From assembly GCF_001953955.1 (NCBI RefSeq), contig NZ_CP019300.1, forward strand, positions 1,116,001 to 1,180,000: DNA of 64,000 bases, given 5' to 3'. Shown here in pieces: positions 27,001 to 33,610 of the stretch. The notes below the pieces were generated by a model. The model was not told the origin of the DNA and did not search any database. It saw only the letters and a program-made list of their open reading frames with translations. The stretch is from Prevotella intermedia ATCC 25611 = DSM 20706 (lineage in GTDB: Bacteria; Bacteroidota; Bacteroidia; Bacteroidales; Bacteroidaceae). The position numbers were made by a program, and so were the translations under genes. Positions within the stretch are counted from its first letter, which is position 1. Each line of letters starts with the position of its first letter.

Positions 27001-27342
27001 GACGACTCTTATATGAGCAAGCACCGTGGCGAATACTTCAAGCGTTATGCCGATAATCTTGCTTTCGAGCATCATTTTGATGTTCACTTGGCACAGAAGT
27101 ATAGCTTTAAAGTAGGTGGACAAGTTAATTCTTTGGAGTTAAGCTTCGATATTATCAATGTCGGAAACTTGCTCAACAAGGATTGGGGACACACCTATGG
27201 CGATGGATTCGGCCGCTACTTTAGCCCATTTAACTATGAAGGCGATGGCTTGTTCAAGTTCGATGGTACACACGTAAATCGCGATTACGACAGCTACAAT
27301 AGCCGTTGGCGTGGTCAGATAGGTTTGCGTTACACATTCTAA
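24082..27342 (+). CDS. TonB-dependent outer-membrane receptor, Oar-like
   Basis: The 1086-residue protein has a signal peptide (ending SSVMAQ), then a carboxypeptidase-regulatory-like Ig module (ISGKVTSDGEEVIGATV, about residues 25-115). A plug domain (SLSAKQIAEMPSITHGIADVARL, then DGAMNNDVFGLTADG) and a large barrel follow, ending GQIGLRYTF. The segments QIQINVAPFDVRQSGFTGG and ITKSGTNKFHGSVYGFG are typical of the Oar family. Such receptors import large substrates or take part in surface functions. The ligand cannot be inferred, since no lipoprotein partner (SusD type) is adjacent. Confidence 0.9.
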   Translation: MQKRLLFLVVMLFALTSSVMAQITTSGISGKVTSDGEEVIGATVTATHQPSGTVYRALTNLDGRFTIQGMRVGGPYKVEIAYIGQQTKTFRNVTLRLGEVEDLSCKLQTDSKELQEVVVVAKAGINGTKTGAAQSLSAKQIAEMPSITHGIADVARLNPQLTTSSNGAMSFAGTNNRYNSFMIDGAMNNDVFGLTADGSNGGQAGTQPVSMETIEQIQINVAPFDVRQSGFTGGAINAITKSGTNKFHGSVYGFGNNQNLIGRHYPYSDGTGYAPKYQKQQQYQWGVTLGGPIIKDKLFFFVNFEDANKEYPNINGYGQTGSRILKEEADGVLAKVKEMAAKQGYDYTGAFGNPDIYTKSKKFGAKIDWNINDFNKFSFRWSLVDAKQLNNVSGASSLNDNHYYYPFESKTNSFTAELQSRLSPVLSNEARASYVRVRDQRAVASAFPMISLQVTGGTLNIGNERSSMANQLDQDIYTVEDNFTWYNGSHTFTFGTHNEFYRFANLFIQDANGTYNFADLAHFNKYYEDFMADKLDPNYAYFKQYRFGMANTDVTGDPRWKAPFSAGQLGFYVQDKWNATPSFQLTYGLRMEIPLFFDTPTANTGFNEYAAQRGWGVRTDHKLSSSPLWSPRVGFRWDINDDRQFILRGGVGVFTGRIPYVWISNNFTNTGIQMSKYSVYNPKGLNLIFDPNKQLENAEKLKVSAGSQEVDIFSDNFKFAQTLKFNLGFDFKALGIDWTAEAIYSKTLNDIYYKNLAIEATGKTFGQETGYTWDNRPMFTQTTKGTPYAYVYGLYNTNKGYTVNLSLKGEKHFDFGLDLMASYTWTRSMSVNSGTSSVAGSNWMFNTTYRNPNDPELGFSAYNVPHRVQASAYYRLGYGASKQWQTTIGLIYQGRSGSPYVIEMYGDMNGDGARGNDLMFIPTDAQIDQMRFAPTTVNNSNNTYPLITKVLGAGYKGNLSEEQQRALLKQWIADDSYMSKHRGEYFKRYADNLAFEHHFDVHLAQKYSFKVGGQVNSLELSFDIINVGNLLNKDWGHTYGDGFGRYFSPFNYEGDGLFKFDGTHVNRDYDSYNSRWRGQIGLRYTF

Positions 27343-27368
27343 TTTTCTGAATAATAAGCAAAAAGATT

Positions 27369-27402
27369 AAGTGGATACTCTGTTTCTAAGGAGTGTCCAC
27401 TT
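27369..27402 (+). terminator. Hairpin terminator after the Oar-like receptor
   Basis: Stem AAGTGGATACTC / GAGTGTCCACTT with a 10-base loop and one G-U pair, then ATTTTAT. The rest of the gap up to 27567 shows no further structure. Confidence 0.75.
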
Positions 27403-27567
27403 ATTTTATATATGATAATTCTTCTTTAAATACAGTTTTCAAGATTGTAGGATAGTGTCAAAGCCCATGTTTCTCCACTTTATAAAAGATAGAAGATACT
27501 TTATTTAATCTCTAAATAGAATGCAAAGAATTTCTATCTTGTCGTTGGAGTTTAGGGAAATATTTGT

Positions 27568-27575
27568 TATTTTTG
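27568..27575 (+). promoter_or_regulatory. Putative promoter of the cupin gene
   Basis: TATTTTTG with TTGG about 20 bases upstream (27545-27548), 22 bases before the ATG. Confidence 0.55.
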
Positions 27576-27596
27576 TGCAAACTTTAAAATATCATT

Positions 27597-27929
27597 ATGG
27601 TAATAGATTTTGAGAAAATAGCAGAGGAACATATACAAGGTTTCAAAGGGGGAGAAGGAAAGTTGGACACCCGTAACTATGTAGATGATAAAGCTCGAAT
27701 AATGTATTCGACGCTTCGCCCAGGTGCACGAAGTGGAGAGCATGCCCACAGCGGCTCGTTTGAAGTAATGTATGTTATCAGTGGAGAACTAACTGTGCAC
27801 TACGATGGAGTGGAAGAAGTTGTTAGGGTAGGGCAGGTGCATTATTGTCCTGACGGGCATAAACACTGGTTCGAGAATAAGACCGACCACGATGTGGTAT
27901 ATTTTGCCATTGTTCCTACATTAGGCTAA
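27597..27929 (+). CDS. Small cupin-domain protein
   Basis: The 110-residue single-domain cupin has the two conserved motifs of the fold: GARSGEHAHSGSFEVMYVISGE (metal-binding His residues and Glu) and CPDGHKHWFEN. Such proteins bind metals or small molecules and may act as isomerases, dioxygenases or sensors; the substrate is unknown. It has its own promoter and a bidirectional terminator, and faces a convergent DUF1573 gene. Confidence 0.82.
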   Translation: MVIDFEKIAEEHIQGFKGGEGKLDTRNYVDDKARIMYSTLRPGARSGEHAHSGSFEVMYVISGELTVHYDGVEEVVRVGQVHYCPDGHKHWFENKTDHDVVYFAIVPTLG

Positions 27930-27956
27930 GATAGAAGTTTGTTTATCTGAAATATA

Positions 27957-27992
27957 AAAGCGAGAAATCGACCGTAGTTGATTTCTCGCTTT
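27957..27992. terminator. Bidirectional terminator between cupin and DUF1573 genes
   Basis: Stem AAAGCGAGAAATC / GATTTCTCGCTTT, 10-base loop; A-run and T-run flank it, so it can end both convergent transcripts. Confidence 0.8.
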
Positions 27993-28009
27993 ATTCTTAT
28001 GTATGTCTT

Positions 28010-28396
28010 TTATTTTCCTTCCATTACGCCTTCTATATATAAGCGTGTCATTTCTGTTTTGGCATTCGACTTTATTGTAATGCTCTTTTTAAAATGTCCA
28101 GGGAATTTGCCTTGTCCGTTGTAAGTAATTTCTACTGAGCCTTTCTGCCCAGGAGCAATAGGGCGTTTGTCGTATTTGGGTACTGTACAACCGCAACTTG
28201 CTACTACTTGATTGATAACCAAAGGAGCATTACCTACATTGGTAAAGGTATAGACAGCCTTTTTAACTGGTGCACTTTCTGGGAAAGTACCAACATTAAT
28301 CGTTATTTGGTCAAACTTAATTTCTGCTTGATTTTGTGCAGATGCCATTGTGATACCAATGAACATCAACAATGCTACCATTAAAAACTTTTTCAT
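28010..28396 (-). CDS. DUF1573 domain protein
   Basis: The 128-residue exported protein has a signal peptide ending TMASAQ and a single Ig-like DUF1573 domain. It shows YTFTNVGNAPLVINQVVASCGCTVPKYDKRPIAPGQKG, containing the conserved SCGCT segment, and ends YIEGVMEGK. Such domains are widespread in Bacteroidota periplasmic or surface proteins; the function is unknown. It stands alone on the minus strand. Confidence 0.85.
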   Translation of the reverse strand: MKKFLMVALLMFIGITMASAQNQAEIKFDQITINVGTFPESAPVKKAVYTFTNVGNAPLVINQVVASCGCTVPKYDKRPIAPGQKGSVEITYNGQGKFPGHFKKSITIKSNAKTEMTRLYIEGVMEGK

Positions 28397-28753
28397 ACTT
28401 TATCTTTTTGGTTTTTATTGTAGATGCAAAAATAGCGATAAAGTTTATTCTTTCTTTCTAAATTCACTTAAATTAACAGCTTTTTACTGTTACTTAACGC
28501 AACTTGGTGTTTCGTATGCTAACAAATATAAAATAGAATGCTTCATTGAGGAGTATTCATCTTTGTTGGATAAGTAAATAATTACTTCTTTATACCTTGC
28601 ATCAAACTAAGTATCCATCTATCCATTACAGTCTTTCTGTTTGTGTTTATCTATCCCGTAAGCTTATAAAAGACGGGGATATTGAGTTTGTTAATGAGGA
28701 GAAAAGCTGTATAGGTAAATCTGAAAAAGTCATTAAAATTCTTCTTTGCTGAA

Positions 28754-28838
28754 TTATTTACACGTAAAGAAATATTTATTTACGTGTAAGAAAATATTTA
28801 CATACGTGTAAAGAAGAAATTATTTACATGTAAATAAT
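28754..28838. repeat. Array of four near-palindromes at a 22-nt period
   Basis: Dyad centres fall at about 28762.5, 28784.5, 28806.5 and 28828.5. Cores: TTTACACGTAAA; TTTACGTGTAAG; TACGTGTA within TTTACATACGTGTAAA; and ATTATTTACATGTAAATAAT, the last a perfect 20-bp palindrome. It lies in a 638-base gap between the peptide transporter and DUF1573 genes (both minus). The gap also has hairpins at 28901-28941 and 28977-29021. I see nothing else in 28397-28753. Confidence 0.7.
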
Positions 28839-28900
28839 TTGGCAACTTTTTGCTAAAGCGACTGCAAATCATCGACAAAGGCAAGGGAAAGGATAAGAAA

Positions 28901-28941
28901 AACGCTGCCAAACCTCATTGTTATATAGGTTTGGCAGCGTT
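28901..28941. terminator. Hairpin in the peptide transporter 3' region
   Basis: Perfect 15-bp stem AACGCTGCCAAACCT / AGGTTTGGCAGCGTT, loop of 11. It lies beyond the closer terminator, so it may be a backup terminator for the minus-strand transporter or belong to a plus-strand transcript. Confidence 0.6.
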
Positions 28942-28976
28942 GAAAGTACGTATATATAACCGATATACTGAAAATG

Positions 28977-29021
28977 AAAAGAGGATATGCCAGCATAGAA
29001 GTTTCTGACATACCCTCTTTT
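28977..29021 (-). terminator. Terminator of the peptide transporter gene
   Basis: Stem arms 28977-28993 and 29005-29021 (AAAAGAGGATATGCCAG with CTGACATACCCTCTTTT), 14 bases after the stop, with a T-rich stretch after it on the minus strand. Confidence 0.7.
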
Positions 29022-29034
29022 ATATTTAGTTTTT

Positions 29035-30564
29035 CTACTTCGCTACTTTTTCAAGTTTGCCCATTACTGCAAACATGAAGATAGCAGAAAGGATACAAAG
29101 CACGATGAATACGCTCCATACAACTGTCAATGGAAGGTCGCCCCAAAGGAAACCACCAACACTAACGAGGAGGTTACCTAAGGCTGTTGCTACGAACCAG
29201 CCACCCATCATTGCACCCTTGTACTTTGGAGGAGCAACCTTTGATACGAATGAGATACCCATAGGGCTGAGCAACAACTCACCGAAGGTAAGAACAAGGT
29301 AAGTACCAATGAGCCAGTTTGGAGATGCAAATGTCTTTGCACCTTCTGCAGCTGCCTTCTGTGCATCAGGAGAGTTGAGTCCCATAGAAGCGAGCAACAT
29401 CACCAAGAAACCGCAACCGGCAATCAACATACCGTAAGCTATCTTGCGAGGAGCTGTTGGCTCTTTACCCTTGCGAGCAAGCGCACCGAAGATAGCCATG
29501 CTGACAGGTGTGAGGGCTACAACATAGAATGGGTTGAACTGCTGGAAGATAGGAGCACTAACAGATACACTGCCTTCCACAACACTGTACTTATAGACTA
29601 TTACAGCCAATGCAGCAAGCATAACGAGTGCTGAAATTCCTTTAGCTTTGCCTGTCTTAGCACCGAAGAATGAAAATCCTGCATAAACAATGACAATCAC
29701 CATAAAAAGGTTAATCACATCGAATACCATACTTTGAGCACCTTCTGCTGTAGGTTGTACAAACTCGTCGGCAAAGTAAGTAAGCGTAAGACCGTTCTGG
29801 TGGAATGCCATCCAGAAGAAGATAACTACGGCAAATACAAGGCAAAGTGCAATGATGCGCTCTTTTGTTTCTGCTGGAGAAAGCTCTTCTGCTTCAGATG
29901 CAGCACCTGATTTTTCGTCTTTTTTCTTTGTATTGCCTTCCAAATGCTTAAATCCTGGGCGGAAAGTATAGTAGATAGCAATAGAAAGAATTAGCGAAAC
30001 ACAAGCTACGGCAAATGCCAAGTGGTAAGCTGCGTTAGGATCCATGTGCAATGAAGTAATACCCCAATCGTGAATTTTCACGGCAGCTGTTGGAGCGAAC
30101 AACGCACCAATGTTGATAGCCATGTAGAAGATAGAGAAGCCAGAGTCGCGTTTGCTTTCCATTCCAGGAGCATCGTAAAGGTTACCTACCATTACTTGTA
30201 GGTTTCCTTTGAATAGACCCGTACCCAGCGAAATTAACAGTAGGGCTGCAAGCATGCTTGAAAAAGCAACTGTGCCAGTTCCCAATGGGATTGCCAAACA
30301 GAGATATCCAATGAACATAATCATGATACCTGTAGTAACCATCTTTCCGTAACCGAACTTGTCTGCCATGATACCACCAACAAGTGGCAAGAAGTAGACT
30401 AATCCGAGGAAAGTACTGTAAATAGCCCCTGCGGCACCTGGGTCGAGACCAAAGTTTCCTCTGAGGAAAAGGGCAAAAACTGCAATCATGGTGTAGTAAC
30501 CAAATCGCTCTCCTGTGTTGGCTAATGCCAATGCATAAAGACTTTTAGGTTGTCCTTCGAACAT
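29035..30564 (-). CDS. POT family proton-coupled peptide transporter
   Basis: The 509-residue MFS-fold protein has the POT signature ANTGERFGYYTMIAVFALFL (the ERFGYY motif couples protons) and about 12 to 14 membrane segments. It imports di- and tripeptides. A charged loop (NTKKKDEKSGAASEAEELSPAETKERI) lies mid-chain. It is 34 bases downstream of the PorT-like barrel gene, and that gene is 44 bases downstream of a LysM protein, so all three may be one unit. Amino-acid users such as Prevotella rely on peptide uptake. Confidence 0.92.
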   Translation of the reverse strand: MFEGQPKSLYALALANTGERFGYYTMIAVFALFLRGNFGLDPGAAGAIYSTFLGLVYFLPLVGGIMADKFGYGKMVTTGIMIMFIGYLCLAIPLGTGTVAFSSMLAALLLISLGTGLFKGNLQVMVGNLYDAPGMESKRDSGFSIFYMAINIGALFAPTAAVKIHDWGITSLHMDPNAAYHLAFAVACVSLILSIAIYYTFRPGFKHLEGNTKKKDEKSGAASEAEELSPAETKERIIALCLVFAVVIFFWMAFHQNGLTLTYFADEFVQPTAEGAQSMVFDVINLFMVIVIVYAGFSFFGAKTGKAKGISALVMLAALAVIVYKYSVVEGSVSVSAPIFQQFNPFYVVALTPVSMAIFGALARKGKEPTAPRKIAYGMLIAGCGFLVMLLASMGLNSPDAQKAAAEGAKTFASPNWLIGTYLVLTFGELLLSPMGISFVSKVAPPKYKGAMMGGWFVATALGNLLVSVGGFLWGDLPLTVVWSVFIVLCILSAIFMFAVMGKLEKVAK

Positions 30565-30598
30565 AATTTTAAACTTTTAATTTTGTTATTAATTGATT

Positions 30599-31348
30599 TT
30601 ATCTATTGTTTTTACTTTTTGTTATATCGAATAGGTAAGTTGCTTTGACAAGTATATTGCTGTTATTGGATTTCCCGAAGAAATCTTGTTTTGTATTGCC
30701 GTATATATTGCCCAAACCGTAGTAATAGCGTGCCTCTATAAGGAAATGTCCTAAGTGGCGAATGCTCCATTCTGCACCTAAACCTGCTGCAATGCCATAG
30801 TCGAACTTCTTTTCTACAGGCATAGATTCTTGTTCTACAATGGTATTGCTTCTTCCGCTGCCGTCTTTCGATAGGTTTGGCGTTTCGTAGTTCTTAGCTG
30901 TTGTTTCGTTCAGTAAGATGCCAATCTGTGGTCCTGCCTGAACAAAGAAATTGAAACCGCTTTGTTCTCGTCCCCATGCTAAATGTGCAAAAACGGGTAT
31001 TTGAAGATAGTTTAAGGTGCGTGAGTATTCCTCTGCTGTGCCATTGGCATTGATAACAGGCTCATCTTTCGATGTCCGTATGTTTTGTTTCCACCCCATT
31101 GAAGCATAGTTTACTTCTCCATAAATAGAGCAGATGGTGTTGAAATACTTTTCGCACACATATTTAACGCTTAATCCTGCAGTAATTCCACCGTGCATAG
31201 ATTGCGATACTTTGGGGTCGAAACCTACATTTGAAAGCACATAGCCAGCGTTGCCACCTATCGAAAGGTCGCTGCGATGGTCTCCTACCTGTGCGTATGC
31301 ACACAGTGGGAGTATCATTAACAGTGCTGTAAGTATCTTTTTATGCAT
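30599..31348 (-). CDS. Outer-membrane beta-barrel, PorT-like
   Basis: The 249-residue protein has a signal peptide ending LCAYAQ and alternating strands. It contains LSIGGNAGYVLSNVGFDPK, LNYLQIPVFAHLAWG and FFVQAGPQIGILL, resembling the OMP_b-brl_2/PorT family of 8-stranded barrels. True PorT proteins serve type IX secretion, but this level of resemblance is not enough to claim that role. It sits in a likely three-gene unit with a LysM protein and a peptide transporter. Confidence 0.75.
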   Translation of the reverse strand: MHKKILTALLMILPLCAYAQVGDHRSDLSIGGNAGYVLSNVGFDPKVSQSMHGGITAGLSVKYVCEKYFNTICSIYGEVNYASMGWKQNIRTSKDEPVINANGTAEEYSRTLNYLQIPVFAHLAWGREQSGFNFFVQAGPQIGILLNETTAKNYETPNLSKDGSGRSNTIVEQESMPVEKKFDYGIAAGLGAEWSIRHLGHFLIEARYYYGLGNIYGNTKQDFFGKSNNSNILVKATYLFDITKSKNNR

Positions 31349-31392
31349 GTTTTATAGTATCTGTTTTCTTCACCTGTTAGGTTATTGGGGAA

Positions 31393-32778
31393 TTAGTAGA
31401 CTAAGTTTTCCATTGTCTGGTCAACTTTGAAGTGTACCAATTGGAAATGATTATTGATATATCCGCCCTCTCCTATACGTTCAAAGTTGTATCTTGTTTG
31501 TAGTGGAGCGTAGCCCACTTCTGCACTCGTGCCTTTAAAGTTCTTGCCTTTATTCCTAATTCCTCTGATGAAGAATTGTGCTTGGTCGTATCCTATTATT
31601 GCGAAGCGTGGTATATAGGTGTTTTTCATTGGTTCACCATATTTTTTTATGTATAGTTTTTCCAATGCTTCTGTTTTCTTTGCCACCTTATTATAATAAT
31701 AGGTAGATGGGATATACACTCCGTATTTAAAGTAATTGGACAGGTTGTAGTCCTGATACATAAACCATTCGTTATAACCGTATATTGAAATAGCTATGCC
31801 AGGATTTGTTCTTTTGAGCGAATCCAATTTTGTAAATACTTTATTTAAGTAAGGACTCTTTTCGGAGTTGATAACTATCACATTAGGTTGTGAAGGGCTA
31901 AACTGCTTCACAAAATTTATTTGCGGTGTGTTTATGCTTGTTACATTGTAGCGAATGTTTGCAAGTTCGAGTTGTTTTCTCAATCCACTTGTAAAGCTGC
32001 CAACTTGACTACTTTCATCGTTGCAATTGATAAAGATTGGGTGATGAGTCTTTTGAAAGCGTTCAAAGAAACAAGCAGTTGCCTTTTTTGCTAAACGATT
32101 GTAGTCTTGATAGACTTGGAAAATGTTAGGATTGGTAGCAACTTCTTTTGCTTCAATAGAGAAAGGTATCACCATCTTTATGCCATAGCGTTGGCAAAAG
32201 TCGCCCAATGGCTTTACTTGATTAGAATAAAGTGGACCAAAGATAATGTCTAAAGTAGATGCATTCTTATCAATCAAGGTGGTTCTGATGTCAGCATCTT
32301 TAGGTACATTCCACGCATGCACATCAGTATTAATGCCTTCTTGCTTCATTTGCTCAAGTGCAAGCAAGATTCCTCTATAATATTCTACCATTCTCAAGCC
32401 GTCGCCATCTTCTCTATGAAGTGGAAGCATCACGCCAATGCGAACCGTGTTCGTAACAGGCGTATTGGCTGTTATAGGCTTTTTAGCAGTATTGCTTATT
32501 GTGTTGCTTTCCGTGCCAGCTGTATATTTCTTATCACCACCTTTTGCATAAGGCACAAAAATCCAATTACCCTTTTTAAGCTCATATCCTTCTTGCTTCA
32601 TTTCAGGGTTTGCATTGATAAGCTCCTGTATGCTGACACCGTACTCTTTAGCTATGCCAAAGATTGTTTCCTTCTTTTTCACCTTATGAAGGTCTCTCCA
32701 TACCGTAGTTTGTGCAACGACGTGGACAGAGAAAACCAAAACAACTAATAAAAGTAAATACTTATAATAATGTTTCAT
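31393..32778 (-). CDS. LysM domain plus periplasmic ligand-binding-type protein
   Basis: The 461-residue protein has a signal peptide (residues 1-23), then one LysM peptidoglycan-binding domain (VKKKETIFGIAKEYGVSIQEL, then NPEMK and LKKGNWIFVP). A periplasmic-binding-protein type 1 fold follows (VRIGVMLPLH, YYRGILLALEQMKQEGI, DIIFGPLYSNQVKPLGDFC, VIPFS). This pairing is common in Bacteroidota as a peptidoglycan-anchored binding protein. I start at ATG 32778; the longer frame to 32937 crosses the divergent promoters and lacks a signal peptide at its N-terminus. Ligand unknown. Confidence 0.82.
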   Translation of the reverse strand: MKHYYKYLLLLVVLVFSVHVVAQTTVWRDLHKVKKKETIFGIAKEYGVSIQELINANPEMKQEGYELKKGNWIFVPYAKGGDKKYTAGTESNTISNTAKKPITANTPVTNTVRIGVMLPLHREDGDGLRMVEYYRGILLALEQMKQEGINTDVHAWNVPKDADIRTTLIDKNASTLDIIFGPLYSNQVKPLGDFCQRYGIKMVIPFSIEAKEVATNPNIFQVYQDYNRLAKKATACFFERFQKTHHPIFINCNDESSQVGSFTSGLRKQLELANIRYNVTSINTPQINFVKQFSPSQPNVIVINSEKSPYLNKVFTKLDSLKRTNPGIAISIYGYNEWFMYQDYNLSNYFKYGVYIPSTYYYNKVAKKTEALEKLYIKKYGEPMKNTYIPRFAIIGYDQAQFFIRGIRNKGKNFKGTSAEVGYAPLQTRYNFERIGEGGYINNHFQLVHFKVDQTMENLVY

Positions 32779-32806
32779 AATTGTACGTTCTGAGTTTAAC
32801 ACCTTG

Positions 32807-32814
32807 CAAAGATA
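32807..32814 (-). promoter_or_regulatory. Putative -7 element of the LysM gene
   Basis: The minus strand reads TATCTTTG then CAAGG, 29 bases before the ATG at 32778. Confidence 0.55.
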
Positions 32815-32857
32815 ACAAAAAGTATTCACTATTTGCTTTTTGTCAATAGTTTTTTTG

Positions 32858-32865
32858 TATTTTTG
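32858..32865 (+). promoter_or_regulatory. Putative promoter of the T9SS cargo gene
   Basis: TATTTTTG then CAG, with TTTG about 22 bases upstream (32832-32835); 17 bases before the ATG at 32882. This and the LysM promoter form a divergent pair. Confidence 0.5.
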
Positions 32866-32881
32866 CAGAAATAAGAAGATT

Positions 32882-33577
32882 ATGCAGACATATTTTAATA
32901 AAATATCCTTAATAGTGGTATTATTTTTATTTACCACGAATGTTTTTTCTCAATCGTGCGAGCCATACGGAACGTACATTGGCGAAAATGGAAGTACAGA
33001 AACCATTAATTCTGCACAAGGCTTTTCTGGCTCTGCTCCATTGACCGTCGATTTCGTAGCAAACCCTGTTGTTGATTACCCCAATGGAACTCATTTTGAG
33101 TGGCATTTCTTTGAGCAGGCTAATCGCAAGAATGCGTTTTTAATACGTTATGAGCAGAATACGCAATACACTTTTACGACAGCAGGCTCGTTTCAAATTT
33201 GCTTGTATGAAATATTAGGTAGCGATACAATTAATATTTACGACCCGATAACAGTTTCAATAAGCGAGAGCGAAATCGTTTTCCCCAATGCTTTTTCGCC
33301 TAACGGAGATGGTATAAACGATGTCTACAAGGCTAAAAAAGGATTTAAGAGCATTGTAGAGTTTCGTGCAATTATCTTTAACCGATGGGGACAGAAGCTA
33401 TTTGAATGGACCGACCCTAACGAAGGGTGGGACGGAACTTTCAACGGAAAGCCTGTTGCACAAGGCGTTTACTTTGTAAATGTAAAGGCAAAGGGTGCTG
33501 ATGGTAGAAAGTTTCATATCAAGAAAGATGTGAATTTATTGCGTGGATACAATGAAACCACTACACAGATGCCTTAA
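32882..33577 (+). CDS. T9SS type B (gliding-associated) C-terminal domain protein
   Basis: The 231-residue protein has a signal peptide (residues 1-20 ending VFSQ), a PKD-like domain (APLTVDFVANPVVDYPNGTHFEWHFF) and a C-terminal region of type IX secretion type B. The latter reads IVFPNAFSPNGDGINDVY, then IIFNRWGQKLFEW, then NEGWDGTFNGKPVAQGVYFV. It should be exported by the T9SS and attached to the cell surface. The upstream in-frame Met at 32840 is rejected because a promoter lies between it and the signal peptide. It precedes uvrA by 33 bases; that link is probably only positional. Confidence 0.85.
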   Translation: MQTYFNKISLIVVLFLFTTNVFSQSCEPYGTYIGENGSTETINSAQGFSGSAPLTVDFVANPVVDYPNGTHFEWHFFEQANRKNAFLIRYEQNTQYTFTTAGSFQICLYEILGSDTINIYDPITVSISESEIVFPNAFSPNGDGINDVYKAKKGFKSIVEFRAIIFNRWGQKLFEWTDPNEGWDGTFNGKPVAQGVYFVNVKAKGADGRKFHIKKDVNLLRGYNETTTQMP

Positions 33578-33610
33578 CGGTTATGTAAATTAACTAACAC
33601 AGACTAATTA

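Noticed and set aside
32779..32937. Long N-terminal extension of the LysM protein
   Set aside because: It would put 53 residues before the signal peptide and cross the divergent promoters.
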